A DNA stretch of 64,000 nt, taken from NCBI GenBank assembly GCA_935421135.1, contig OW285189.1, forward strand, positions 19,160,298-19,224,297, read 5' to 3'. Under the pieces are notes generated by a model. That model did no database searches. It saw nothing but the letters and a program-made list of their open reading frames with translations, and had not been told where the DNA came from. The number at the start of each line of letters is the position of its first letter. The stretch's first letter is position 1. The stretch comes from Bugulina stolonifera (Eukaryota; Bryozoa; Gymnolaemata; Cheilostomatida; Bugulidae). Positions 45,606 to 58,700 of this stretch are shown here, piece after piece. The position numbers and the translations under genes are program-made.

Positions 45606-48054
45606 CTAAGCCAAGATAAGCCCATGGACCTCCATCTCATAAATACAGAGATAATTGTTAACTTTAACAGCTGTCATTCTCGCATATCTACCATATATTC
45701 TAGTATGACAGGGGACCAGAAACGGCTCTGCTGGTGGTTGTCCAGGAAGGTAGTCACAAATCTCATCTTTTGTAGGTGAATCAAAGTTGGCATCAGTGAC
45801 TCCAACTATCACTCTTACATTAGCCAGCATGTTGTTGAATGCAGCCCAACCTGTATAAAATAGTTATACTGGGTGAAGTTTACCACAGTGAAAAAGCTTG
45901 TAAGCTATCTGCCATTTTAAGATGGTGTACTTCTATTTCTAATTTTCTACCAATTGATTTAAAATTGCAAACAACAATGTATCGTGGATATGATGAAAGG
46001 TCATCTAAAATTAATAGAAAACCAATTATAGGAGTAGGTTTGATCAAGTTTTCTAAGCAGTTTGCCTGCAGCCCGTCACATATTTCAATAAAGGTGTGTT
46101 ACCTCTAATGGACAGTAACTGCTAGCTAGAATGCATTGAAGTGGATGAAGCATGGACTATAGTTGAATATTTCATTGAAATCAATCTTACTTGATTCAGA
46201 TCTCTCCCATATCTTCACAGCTGTAACAAAGAGGTCTCTTTGTAAGTCTACTTGTATCCAGGGAGACGCTTCATTATAAGTAGAGGCTATACTGAGATAT
46301 TCAGAACCTCCATGGTCTGAAGGTAAGTACAGTCCATCTATAGCTTTCCCTCCTTCGAAGGTATATGGAAAGTTGTCGGCAGAATAGTGGTAAGTAGTAG
46401 AGAGAGTTGCAGTGGCACCTGAAATTTAGAGAGATGCATAAAGACACGTTTTAAGCAACAAGTAGGCTTCTGGTCAGGTAATCTACAGTCCTACTTTAGA
46501 GATAAACATCAAAAAGCAGCAATTTTTCTACTTAATAATTATAATACAGGTGTGCTAATATGACTAGCTTGATCTTGATGGTCAGAGTGTATTCTCACCT
46601 TTGGTAAGAGCAGTAGACGGGACATAAACCTTGAGATCTTCTAACCGAAACTGTTTAACCAAAGTCAATCTCTCCTTATCTCCGGGGTAGTTCACCACAT
46701 TTGGTTCTCCAGACATAAAACAGGTAGTTGTAGTTCTATTGTAAGATACGGCAGCACATGATTGGTTGATTGCACAACCAGACAAACAAAGACTGTAGGA
46801 AGGTAACTGTCTCTCCATGTCATAATCTAACAACTCTGTGAAACTTCTATCAGCTAGTCTCCCATCATCTGCAACATTTTAATAATCCTTCAGATCCAAA
46901 GATTTAGAATCTACTGACAACTATGAAAACAGTCAGCTTTTTCTGAATAGCATCCAGTGATATTAATTATAGTAACTACAACATGTAGGCTACTAGAAGT
47001 CTTCTGTAGTGAAAAAATGTTTTAGTGATTCCAGCTGCATGCTTCTGGTATTACAGAGTAACATTGTTCATTTAACAGATGAAACTATATTAATAAAGCC
47101 AGCCTCCCAAATAATAAGCTACCAAGCTCCCATCCACTCTCTGCTGTGAATAACCTTAAGCAGTTGTAGAGAGAAGCCAAGGGGGATAGTTGTTAGTAAA
47201 CCCATGTCCCCTAGATTGATTACTGGGTGGTGAGAACAGGTGTATCTATCTAATCTATATTATTATATTTATATTAGTTCTATTCACTTGCTGTCACTAC
47301 CTGTGTTTGTAATATTGTATTTATTGGCTACTATTTATTGCTATCCATGTTCTTTAGTTATTAAATGAAATAGAGAGCAGTAATGATAAAGAACACCAAC
47401 TATGTCTGGAAGTTGTTTCATTGTCATCCATTATTTCATCATGTACATGTAGTTAATAGTAGTTAATAATTACAATTTCCCACTAACCATGGTTAATATC
47501 ATTGAGTGGATAGGTCTTGCTGAAGACATTATAGCTAGGCCATTTATTACCTAGTCATACAATGTATATTATTAGTTTTTACACTTGAGCACATTGGGTG
47601 CATAATATGCACTATGCACTATTCACAAACAATACACAGAATACAGGTGTGATATACATTTATATAATGCACAACATGACTTTATCTTGTTTGTGAATGA
47701 AATTGGTAACATTACTGGGTTTACAGCATTTTTATCATATTCTATAATATTGTCTAGTTATCATATAAACTTGATTGGCTATTAATTAATATACATTATT
47801 ATGACTTTGCGTTATAATCATTTTAATATACCTTATCAGCAAATACTAATCCTAGAGCCAGCAAAGCTTCCAAAGGGTCAGGAGAATATTAGTTTTAAAA
47901 TATTGCTTCTTTTAATCAACTAGCACGCCATTCAACCAATTATTATACATGTCTACTACTAAACCTACTTACAGCATCTTTGCTCTCTAGCTATGACAAG
48001 TCCAAGAAACTGATATACCACGGCAATACATGTGTTCGTCTCTGCAGATTTCAT
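45606..48054 (-). CDS. Secreted PAN/apple + F5/8-type (F-lectin-like) protein, copy 2 (intact)
   Basis: Four exons on the minus strand: 48054-47973, 46868-46599, 46418-46191, 45850-45606. All borders are GT..AG and all phases agree, giving 274 residues. Exon 1: signal peptide-like (MKSAETNTCIAVVYQFLGLV, then IAREQRC). Exon 2: PAN/apple-like, Cys-rich domain. Exons 3-4: F5/8-type C or F-type lectin-like domain with GGKAIDGLYLPS, ASPWIQVDLQ, VKIWERSES, two conserved Cys and GRYARMTAVKV..IYEMEVHG. It is the inverted paralog of the gene at 37390-42058; exon 2 is almost identical, exons 3-4 are clearly diverged, and the signal exons are unrelated. F-type lectins bind fucose, but I cannot identify the full His/Arg sugar motif, so ligand binding is only a possibility. 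Confidence 0.82.
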
Positions 48055-51014
48055 ATTCTACAATGTAGCTCTGTTGGGACGCTTCTAGTTCTATCTATGA
48101 GTGTTCCATTTCTCCATTTGGGCACCTGCTTATGGCAGCTACCATGCTTGTTGTTGGCAAAATGGACATCAATATCGATTAGGATATTATGTTATTGGCT
48201 AAACTCTGAGAACTTTATATAATGTTAGCGTAACTTTCTAAGAAAGTTTATCAACAATTGATGCCTAGCAGCACCTTAGGGAATTCTTCTGGCCTACTTT
48301 TAGAATATCATAACATATAATTCAGTTGATGCCCTCGTGCCTGTGCACTATATATCATACTATAAGCTATATATATAGCTACTGCATATGCATTTTCTCA
48401 TTCTACTAACAATTTATATAATTATTAAAATAATGCATTAGGAAGGAGCTAGCTGTACAATTGCAGTAATTCTGGGCTAATTATAAATTTAATTTTCATA
48501 AATTTTTCATACTTTATAAGTTATTTTCAAAGCCCACCAATCATATTGTTATGTAATTAATTATGAATGTGGTTTTACCATATTTGCAGTAGAAATAGAA
48601 TACAATGTGCATATTATGTAATACTAGTGCTTTTATAAGTACACGCAGCATTTACTGTATATGTGCTGAGCATAGAGAGCCCTGGACTTCTATGTGGGAG
48701 ATTCAGGTTTGATTTTTGTAGAGGTCATCGATGGTGTTAGGAAGAACAGTCTAACCTTAAAACGTTCCTTTACCTTTTTGCCACACTGAGAACAGCATAG
48801 TGAAGGCCCCCTTTCCTACCCCAGATTATGAAAAATGCTGATCTCTTCAGTAAAACTGGCAAGTTGAAGTTTTTAGTTAAGTATTGTGTATATTATTATA
48901 AATACATCGAAATGTAAGTAAGAATGTTATTGCCCAAACCTCTATATATACAATGTATGTAGACTAGGTAAGTGATAAAAGAAACAATCCTCAAAAGTAA
49001 TAATGAAAAAATTTACTGTGTTGTAATTTAGACTGATACCATGTGCACACTACCTTATGAACAATCTACTGTAATATCTGTATAGGCCGTGGTAGTACAT
49101 CAAAGTAGGAGTTCTTCATGTCTATTATAGTAATAGCTAACAGTGAATACAAGCAAAGTGTTGGTAGTACATGAACCCAGAAATAAATGTGAGAAATTTC
49201 TTTTGATAAATGAGCAGCAGTTTCCTATATTTTCAATCAGCTAAATAACAAAGTAGTACCAGTAACTGAAATCAAAAATCTTATTGTAATGATTCAATTG
49301 CTGCAAATACCTGCAATTACCTAGCCTGTCTGTTATTGTGTAGCAGCTTCTACCTTCAGATTGCCAATTCTTCAGTTGGGCAGACAAAGTACAGATCTCT
49401 TTAGATTGGTACTCTACCACCTGGGATTCATAACAGGAAGTAAAATTAGTAAGTATAGTTAATCTTTACCCCCCCCCCCCCCCACAGCTGCTGACTAACT
49501 ACAACCTAATGAGATTATGATAATTCTTATACATGTAGTAGTCTAATAATATCCATACTTCAACCTGATTAAACAGGACAAATAGAATCTTCTTTTATCA
49601 GTATAATTATAGGTATAGATAGGCTACTGTTAAAAAGAGCTAGATGTCCACACCAGGGCCATTGATTGTCAATCAACGTCCCTGGTACATGCAGTTTCAA
49701 AAGAATTGGACAAGTGCTGTAGCAGGTCTACATGTATAGTTTATACATTTGTAATAGCCTAACATAATACAGCATATACTAGCACAAGTTACCCAAATAC
49801 CACTTAGAATGTATTAAATATGTCCTGGTGCCATCATATTATTTAATATACATGTACATACTTGCAATTACTTCACATACAGATTAGACTAAGATCTTTA
49901 GCTTTAATATGGATAGTTAAGGAGCTATCTAACTGATAAATAAGATTTTTAAAATGTTTAATAACGGGCTAATAGCTTATAACCTAATACTGGTTAACAA
50001 AATGGACTGGGATGAACTAATTACAATTTATTGCTGGTCAACAAACTGGAATGTGGTGTAGTGAACTTGCTTGATTACTGTATAGCACCAGTGAAAAACA
50101 GTACCAGGTCATATGAGAACACTGTGAACTGAAATTCTAAAGATGACGGCACAAATGACCTAAATCGGTCACAGTATTAGACTAAGGCACCATGCAAACC
50201 AGCAACCCTATCGGGTTATCATTTCAACACCCCAATTAATCAGACTACAAAATAATATATACTACACCAAATAACACTTAGAAAGCCCAAGGCATACTAG
50301 TACGGACCAAGAACTTATGTTAATGATAATTAAGAAATTTTGAGGCATATAAAAATCAACACCACTAGTAACCCAGCATCTGATGACCATCTTTGATCTA
50401 AAGACCCCCATCTGCATAGACAAGCTTTTATCTACACACTTTAAGGTACGGAACATTAATAGCTGTTTTGTGTATTATTTTATACTGACGGTACTTGTTT
50501 TTATAGTTATACTTATTCTAGTGTATATCAGACTATGTGGTGAGGAAATAAAGCCATTATAGCATATTTAATTCATATCCTATTCTATAATGCTAGTCCA
50601 GTATTATGCAAAGCACAACTCTGTTGTAGAAACTTGTACTGCATATTATAATTAATGCAACATGATAATTACAATGTATATACTGTTACCATTATTGAAT
50701 TTTGCCTTGTTAGTTGAACTGAGGTCTGTTAAATTCGTGTTGTTAAGTTGAAAGGGTTTTAATGATATTTTAATAACCATTTAAATAACAACAAAATATT
50801 CCTGTAGAATCTTGTTAATATCCACCAGAGTGGCGCTATGCTATTTAATCAATCCTAGCAAGGGGGACAAAGTGCCAACATACCATTCCTCTTCAAAATA
50901 GTTATAAACAAAAGCAAATAGCTGGAATGATTTGCAGCGACCACAAATAGCAGAAGGAGCACACTCAATCCAGTGTTTCCAACTTCACATGCTTTCTGAA
51001 TTCTGATAGAATAT
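48055..51014. other. Gene-free stretch between lectin copies 2 and 3
   Basis: Holds a SINE (48665-48870), a run of about 15 C at 49470, and an imperfect hairpin near 49654-49688 (ACCAGGGCCATTGATTG with complement). No exon is supported; short open frames such as 50262-50456 lack any family feature. Confidence 0.55.
48665..48870 (+). mobile_element. SINE (family 2), copy 2
   Basis: Reads TGTGGGAGATTCAGGTTTGA (decayed B box), ATGGTGTTAGGAAGAACAG, and a tail AAAAATGCTGATCTCTTCAG, in the same order as the antisense copy at 19063-19290. Too decayed to be transcribed. Confidence 0.65.
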
Positions 51015-51240
51015 TGTAATGACTTTGGTCACCCGAGTGCCTATGAGTGGTGCTAAAGCCTTACTGGTTACGCATAGAGTGAACAGTACTTGTAGTTATA
51101 GTGTTTATTCAGTGCGATCCATAGTTCCGAGTAAATGCTTAGATCAATCTTGAGAAAGAGTATGCTCAATCTTAGTAGAAATTTCTGGCTTCAAGGTTCA
51201 ATGGGACCAAAAGCTGGATCTAACTTCACTATTAACTGCT
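51015..51240 (-). mobile_element. Truncated solo-LTR-like element, copy F
   Basis: Starts at ATAT|TGTAATGAC and continues through GTGCCTATGAGTGGTGCTA, a block shared with copies A and D, but ends abruptly at about 51235-51240 where lectin-gene homology starts. The TATA half is missing. In reverse orientation. Confidence 0.68.
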
Positions 51241-51992
51241 AGCTAGAAAGCATTGATGTGAGTGAAACATGGGCTATTGTTGAATATTTCATTGAAATCG
51301 ATTCTCATGTGATTCAGATCTCTCCCAATTCTTTACGGCTGTAACAAAGAGGTCTCTTTGCAAGTCTACTTGTATCCAGAGAAACGATTCATTACAAGTA
51401 GAGGCTTAGACTGAAAAATTTAGAATCTCCATGGTCTGAAGGTAAGTACAATCCATCTATAGGTTTCCCTCCATCGAAGGTGTATAGAGAGTGGTGAACA
51501 GAATTATACTAGAAGGTAGTAGAGAGGGTTGCAGTGGCACCTGAGATTTAGAAGGATGTATGAAAACACTTTCTCTAGGCAACAAATAGGTACTTGGTCA
51601 GATACTTTAGAGTCCTACTTTGGAGATGAACATAAAAAAGCAGAATTCCTTCTACTTGATAATTAAAATACAGGTGTGCTAATATGACTAGCTTGATCTT
51701 GATGGTCAGAGTGTATTCCCACCTTTGGTAAGAGCAGTAGACGGAGCATAAACCTTGAGATCTTCTAACAGAAACTGTTTAACTAAAGTCAACCTCTCCT
51801 TATCTCCTGGGTAGTTTACCACACTCGGTTCTCCAGACATAAAACAGGTAGTTGAAATTCTATTGTAAGATACGGCAGCACATGATTTGTTGATTGCACA
51901 ACTAGACAAACAGAGACTGTAAGAAGGTAACTGTCTCTCCACGCCATAATCTAACAACTCTGTGAAACTCTTACCCGCTAGTCTCCTATCAT
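51241..51992 (-). pseudogene. PAN/apple + F5/8-type lectin gene, copy 3 (broken)
   Basis: The PAN/apple exon (51992-51723) is intact and very close to copies 1 and 2 (SYSLCLSSCAINKSCAAVSY). Its donor has weakened to GTGGGA. The next exon homology (51538-51305) has an in-frame TAG after the 11th codon (ACC TTC TAG), a second lesion in the middle, and its donor GTAAG has become ATGAG. The last exon is missing; the LTR fragment 51015-51240 sits in its place. No signal-peptide exon was found upstream. Transcription of the PAN exon alone cannot be excluded. Confidence 0.85.
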
Positions 51993-52785
51993 CTGCAATG
52001 TGTTGCTACATTTTTACACTCTAATGCAGAAGTTTTACACACCCTTTCCATGAATGCAGAAGGCTGTATAATATGATGGTTAGATAACTCATCTATTTCA
52101 GTACATTAAATTTTCATCTGAAGCATTTGCATGCCTAACATCCTACTACACAAGCACAGGAGACTAAACGCCATACCTAAAATGTCTACTACCCCAAATA
52201 CCTACGAAAAATTCATATATGTATTATTACATACTAACTAATATAAAGCATATTGGTGGAGAAATTTTTATAGCTACAAACTATTCTGGCACTAGACCTC
52301 ACTAAAAGACATGTGGCCACAGGTAGTATATGATTGACTAGCCTACCAGTTTAGATAAATATACATGTAGGAACTGAGTTGTATTGTGATTTGTAATTTT
52401 TGATCGATCTATATTATTTTCATCTGATTTAATTCTCGTCAGCAGCACATTCACATCAACATCACATTATGATGCCTCTATGTACTGATGGCAGATATTA
52501 GGAGAGAGGCACACCAGTGTGCTAAAAATGACAAAACTGTAATAAAGTCTAACAAATGTCACAACTGTGACTTAAATTTTATTCACATTTATTGATACTA
52601 CCTACAACTGGTGGTACATGCATAAAGCATGTACATCATCATCATCTTTCGGCTTTGTTCCTATTCGGGTCGCCACAGCGGATCCTACTCCTCCATTTAT
52701 TCCTGTCTTCTGCCATTTCCATGGTCACTCCTGCTGTTTTCATGTCCACATGCTGTTTGTTCTTTTTAAGCATTATTTGGTGACC
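51993..52785. other. Upstream region of the MFS gene
   Basis: About 790 bp between the dead lectin copy and the transporter start. At 52630-52720 there is CATCATCATCATCTTTCGGC, then GGGTCGCCACAGCGGATCCT, resembling a motif seen in dispersed repeats of aquatic animals. A TTTTTAAG acceptor-like site ends at 52770, so the transporter may have an upstream non-coding exon. Confidence 0.45.
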
Positions 52786-55700
52786 ATGACACCACAGACA
52801 TCTAAGACTCCTCTGCTCTCCTCAAAGACTTCTATAGGTGTAGCTGATCGTGATGTTGTTCCAAGTGCAGGTGGCAATGAACTTCATGTTTATAGAAGAA
52901 GATGGTGGATATTACTTGTGAGCTGCTGCTGTGCAATTGACATGGGTTTGCTGTGGAACACTTGGTCCCCAATCACAGATGCCGTAGAGATAGCGTATGG
53001 GTGGCACAGCTCATCCACTGCTATATTACTCGCTGTGTCTAACGGAGCGTCAGCTCTGCTAGCTTTACCTGTCATGTACTTGATTGATAGTCTGGGTATG
53101 TGAATTTTGCTACTTACCATGAGATTAGTATCGGTATATTCAGCAAGTAGCTTATCTTATTCTTTATCATGCATTCTGGCAACTTAAAAACTTTGTGTAT
53201 GACTTGAATTCTTTGCCTACTTGACTACACCTTGGTTATAGCTTTCGATCACAGTGGGGCCTGGGGCCAGATTGATATCATTAGGCCAAATTCTAAAATC
53301 CTTGAGAAATTACTGTGTCGATGCCAATATCCACCAACATACATGTACATGTTTAAAAATATTTTATGTTTACAATCACACTGTAAATATCTTCCTTAAA
53401 GCATTTATATATTTTTTATAGGAGATTAGGTCAAAAGATTCTTAAAACGTAAAATGTAAAAAATACGATCATCTTAAGGAAAAAGTCCCAAGGTCTCAGT
53501 GATTTATTAAACTATCTGAATTTAGTATTGTTTTCCTTGCAACATGCAGATTCATATCAGTATTTAGTAACAGGTTGCAGATGTAAATTCAACGTTGTGG
53601 GTGTATAATGCAACTTATACACACTTCATATTTTAATTAAAAGGAAACAAGTGTTGAGCTAGACCTAAGACTGCATGACTTGTAGATACGTTTTATTAGT
53701 ACATGTTTCTGAGCAGTTGACAATTCTTTTTAATTTTAGGCAAACACTATCGTAAATTTATGAATTGTGAATTAGCATAATACAAGTTATCTACTGTGAA
53801 ATACTACCGTATGATGTGAAGTTGAAAGAGGTCTATAGTAAAATTTAGTCACTATTTTTTAATCATTGAGGCTAATGTTGAACTAGGCATTGTGCTATGA
53901 TTAAGAGCTAGCAACTGCTTGCACTCACACCTACTTCCTGTTGTAATTCACAAAGTCACCACTTTACCCATAAAATTTCATTTTTTAGATCTAGGTTATG
54001 GCATGGTATTGTGCAGTGCTCTGCTTCTACTATGTTGTGTCACATGGAATATTGCACTCGCTACTAAACAATATTGGTGAGTCAGGAATACAGAGTTGGT
54101 TGTTTTAAGAAACTTCCGACTGAAAAGGTTAATATCACAAAATGTAATTGTCATGGGGTGCCATACGGATATTGTAATGGTCACGCGCAGTCTCCCGACT
54201 ACATGACACTCTTTATATACTTACCCTTGTATTATACCTGCTTGTACCCATTGTCTATGTAGTTGAATGTTACCTGTACACTTCTTATATATGCATTACT
54301 GCGCATTATACCCATTTTATACCCATGTAAAGAGGCCCGACCTCTCAGTAATACTTGATATTGATTTTGCATATTATGATCTAGATGATTCTAAGCATCT
54401 TTTGTCAAACTCGACCTGTTTTGGGTCGGCCATCGGGTTTCTGGCCGCCATGTTGTTGCGCGATTTCCGAACGACCCTACGTCGGCCTTTTTACCGCAAG
54501 TTCCATTACTATATAAAGGGCATTGTTTTCATGTTTGTTGTCTCAATTCATGCTTGGATCTCAATAAAGACACATCTACACTTATATATAGAGACTTTCA
54601 CTTTGTAGATAGGTCATTCTAGTTGCCAAGGTCCTCGACCTTGCAACATGAACTGCCTACTAGGTCGGATCACTCTCTTTCTCAGTGTAGCATACAAGTA
54701 TTGACTTGGGATCATATGGGTCGTCTTTGGCAGTTATTTGACTACTAGTACCTGTTAATCTTTCATGTAATGAGAAGGCCTAGCACAACTTATAGGCACT
54801 TCATTTTGGACTCGGGAGTCGTCTCAGGACGACAGTACCAAAACCCAAAAACCATTACAATATTCCCGTTCATGTACTTTTAAACTTGAAGTTTTAATTC
54901 TATGTACATTGTATAGGGAGTTTTTAAGAATAATACTTTGCTTGTTTGAGTCTTAGATTAATTAAATGACAATACTAATAAACATATATGTGGCTATTAA
55001 TAATCACTGATATGTTACACGTAGGCATGGCAATAAACAGTCACTAAAATAATATTGTGGTGTTTCCAGCTCACATAGCATGCAGAGTCTTACAATAGCT
55101 GCATTGACTTTATACTCACTCAATTACTGCATGTACAACTTACCTAATGTTGTTATTCTCACTATCCAATCATGTGCGCCTAAACTTGCGTACTATTGTT
55201 TACTGTACCTAACGTAATCATTATAGCAAGTGGTATTTTGCCTATTATAAATCATGGCCGACGTACCAGATCATACCAGTTTTTACACATAATGTCTTTT
55301 ACATGATTATAGGCCTTTTTTGTCATGGCCGACTTTGCTTAGGTCGGACTTCGGCCTTTTTCCCGCCATATCGTTATGCAATTTCTGAGGCCGATACTCT
55401 ACCGTTCCACCCGATACTCTATCGGGCTTTTTACCGGAACTTTTACCAGAAGCTGATTTAGTATAAAAGCAGGCACATTTTCTTATGCTAGTCAGTTATT
55501 GATTGCGCTCCAATAAAGCAACATCTCTTAACTCAATCTTCAGAGTCTTACTCTTGCAGGCAGGCAGCTCTAGCTTTGGTCCCTTTGAACCTTTAGCACT
55601 CGAGCTCGTCCTCATCCTCGTTTAAGACACTTTCAACACTCTTTCATGAGTATAAACATCGGACCTACGCCGATCATTGACTCTTCAATGAATCTAAGCA

Positions 55701-58700
55701 TTGGGCCTGCGTCCTTACAACACTAATAAGAGCTACATAACTGTTCACTCTTTATGTCATGGTGGAAGTACAACTTGGTTGACCACTCTCAAGCACTTCC
55801 CACACTCGTGCCTACATCGGCACCAGTGTGACCAACCCATAAAACATTACAATATGTTACATCATGTACATATTAGTGTAGTTTCAAACAATAACTAATA
55901 CATATATTACGTGTGGGTGAATGTGCGGCTGTTCGAAAAAGACAGTTCAAAACAGTACGTTTCGAAAGTGGACATTTCAACACTGGATAGTTCGAAGTGC
56001 CAATACCCAAATCCCAACCACCAGATTCCAACAAATTTTTATTTTTAGAATTATTTCTTTTATTTAATTACTTAAATTGATTAATTTAAATTAATTATCT
56101 GCAAGTTGTGTTCTTCTAAATGTAATCTACACAGTTTCGAACTATCCTGTTTCTAACTGTCCAGTTGTAAAACATCCTGTTTCGAACTGTCTTTTTCGAA
56201 ATGTCCCTTTACCACGTGTAGGCAGATATCAAATATATTGTGATTATTCAGAGTGAGAGTAGTAGATCATCCAAACATGTATTTTCTTGGCATATTATCT
56301 GTTTTATATTTCTCAAATGTTAAACAGATGCAAGATTGTGTCTACAAGTTGAGTTATTGTTAGGCTGGTGGCAGTTGGAGCATTTATACATGGTATAGCA
56401 GGGGCGTTCACTCTGGCATCTCCATCGCTCATATCAGCCACATGGTTTCCTCCATCAGAAAGAACTACAGCTACATCATTCACAGCACTTAGTGTGTATT
56501 TTGGTACTGGAATGGCATACTTGTCAGGTTTGTTGACAATAATGACATTAGGGCAATTTTACTCTTATAAGAGACAAATTTGCATTTCGATGTCACATGA
56601 ATGCATATTAATTGTATTGATGCCCTGATCTAATAATAGGTCCGTATGTAAGTGGAGCCGATGTCACTGAGAAAGAGTTGAAAGAACGGCATAATCTTCC
56701 AGCAGGTATGCTTACGCTAGGAACTTGTATTATCAAAATACTTTCATGTATTTATTTGTTGATTATAGTATGTTAGGGGGTTTGACCATTTTTTTAAAAT
56801 CATGATGTATTTCCTTGCTATAGTGTATAATTTCCTTGCTCAGTGTTCAAAGTGTGGTTATACAGGAGTATACTGTGTGTACCCACCTCAATTTTAGTGG
56901 TTACACGGCCAGCAGGCATGTACCCTCATTTTAATAGCTAGTTTTCCCCTTACAGTTACTATGGACCTGATTGTGTAGTGATAGAGTGCTTGACACTCAT
57001 CCATAAGGTCTTGAGTTCAATCCCCACCAGAGCATAACTTTTTTCCACTTTAGTAATTCACTAATTTCTTAGCTACCATAAGATTAAGTGAATAGCTATA
57101 CAATCCTAATCTGTAAGATTGCATGTGCCGTGTAACCACCTCAATTTTTTCACTTCGAACACTGTCCTTGCTAAAAATACTGTAATGGTTTCTGTGATTT
57201 GGTGCGGTCGTCCTTGGACGACTATCGACCCCGGAAATGAAGTGCCTATGAGTGGTAATAGGACTTCGCATTACATGAAAGATCGAGCGGTTTCAGTAGT
57301 CCAAATACTACCAGAGACGACCCATCTGATCCCAAGTCCGACCTTCAGACTATACTATGAAAGAGAGTGATCCGACCTAGTAGGCGGTTCGCTAAGCGAA
57401 TGACCTGACAAAAGGAAGTGAAAGTCTCTGTATCAAGTATAGATGTGTCTTTATTGAAAGCCAAGTGAAGACTGAGACAATGAACAGTAAAACAATGCCC
57501 TTTATATAGTATAAGGACTTCCGGCCGACGTAGTGTCGGGAAAAGACGACGTGTGGTCGTCCGGAAGTTGCGCAACAAGATGGCCGCCGGAAGCCCGACG
57601 GTTGACCCAAAATAGGTCGAGTTCTACAAAAGTTGCTTATAATGGTCCAATTCATGTACAAAATGAATATCAATGGATTCTGAGAGGTCGGGCCTCTGTA
57701 CATGGGTATAAAAGGCATTAAAAGACTTAGATATAATCGTATAACTATATACAATAATATAGGAGTGAAGTACAAGCAGATATATACAATTATGTGCACA
57801 CAAGAATGAGTGTCAGATGTAAGATACGATTTGGCGTACCATTACAATACATCATTGATTATAGTAGTTTTGGAGTCATTATAAGCAGTTAGATAAATAT
57901 ATTTTCAAGCCAGGAAAACATTTTTACTAAAATCTGAAACCATCTGTCCTATGTTTGACACAAAGTATTTCAAACTACTTGTGAAGCTATTTCAGAAAAT
58001 CATTGATCACTTCCTCAATAAGAGGTCTATGAGATTAATTTCATGCTCTGTCTGTTTTTTAAACACCAAATCCCTTACAACCTACATGATTGTACTATAA
58101 TATCACTTTAGATAGAGTGAATCAACTTCAGAGTGGTGTTGCAAACCAAGTATATCTGGGTGAGTACAACGGATAAATTAGTTTAGATATATAGCTTTGC
58201 TTTGCGAAACTGCATTTTACCTTAAATTTATTGAAGTCCAAAGTCACCCGTTGATTTGCTTTCTAAAGTCCAAAAGTTATTAGTTCACTCTGAGGTAAGT
58301 ATAACATGGAAACCTGTGAACCAAACATCTTTTTAAAATATTTGTGAAACTTTTCAAAAGTTTTGTTTTTATATAGTTACTGCCCTAACAACAGCTGTGT
58401 TTATAATGGCCGTGACATACTTCCCACCCAGACCCCCTACACCACCTAGTAAAGATCAAACTACAAACAGGGAGAATTACTGGCAAGGTCTGGCACATAT
58501 ATTCAGGTAAGATTGATATTTTATGTGCTTCACAATACACAAAAATATATATTCTAGAATCTAGAGCATGTCTGCGACTGGGTATATGCGTATATGGGTT
58601 GATGTGAAAGTAAGCAGGTGTATCTAGACGCATAGTAAGAAATGTATGGTGGATGTATGGTGGATGCATGGTGGATGCATGGTGTATGTATGGTGGATGT

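Noticed and set aside
52618..52785. N-terminal extension of the transporter
   Set aside because: The frame is open but contains repeat-like CATCATCATC and GTCGCCACAGCGG sequence and no SLC49 similarity; the ATG at 52786 fits the family length.
56329..56363. Earlier acceptor (AAACAG) for exon 3 of the transporter
   Set aside because: Would create TGA at the junction and another TGA further on; the TTATTGTTAG acceptor gives an open frame.
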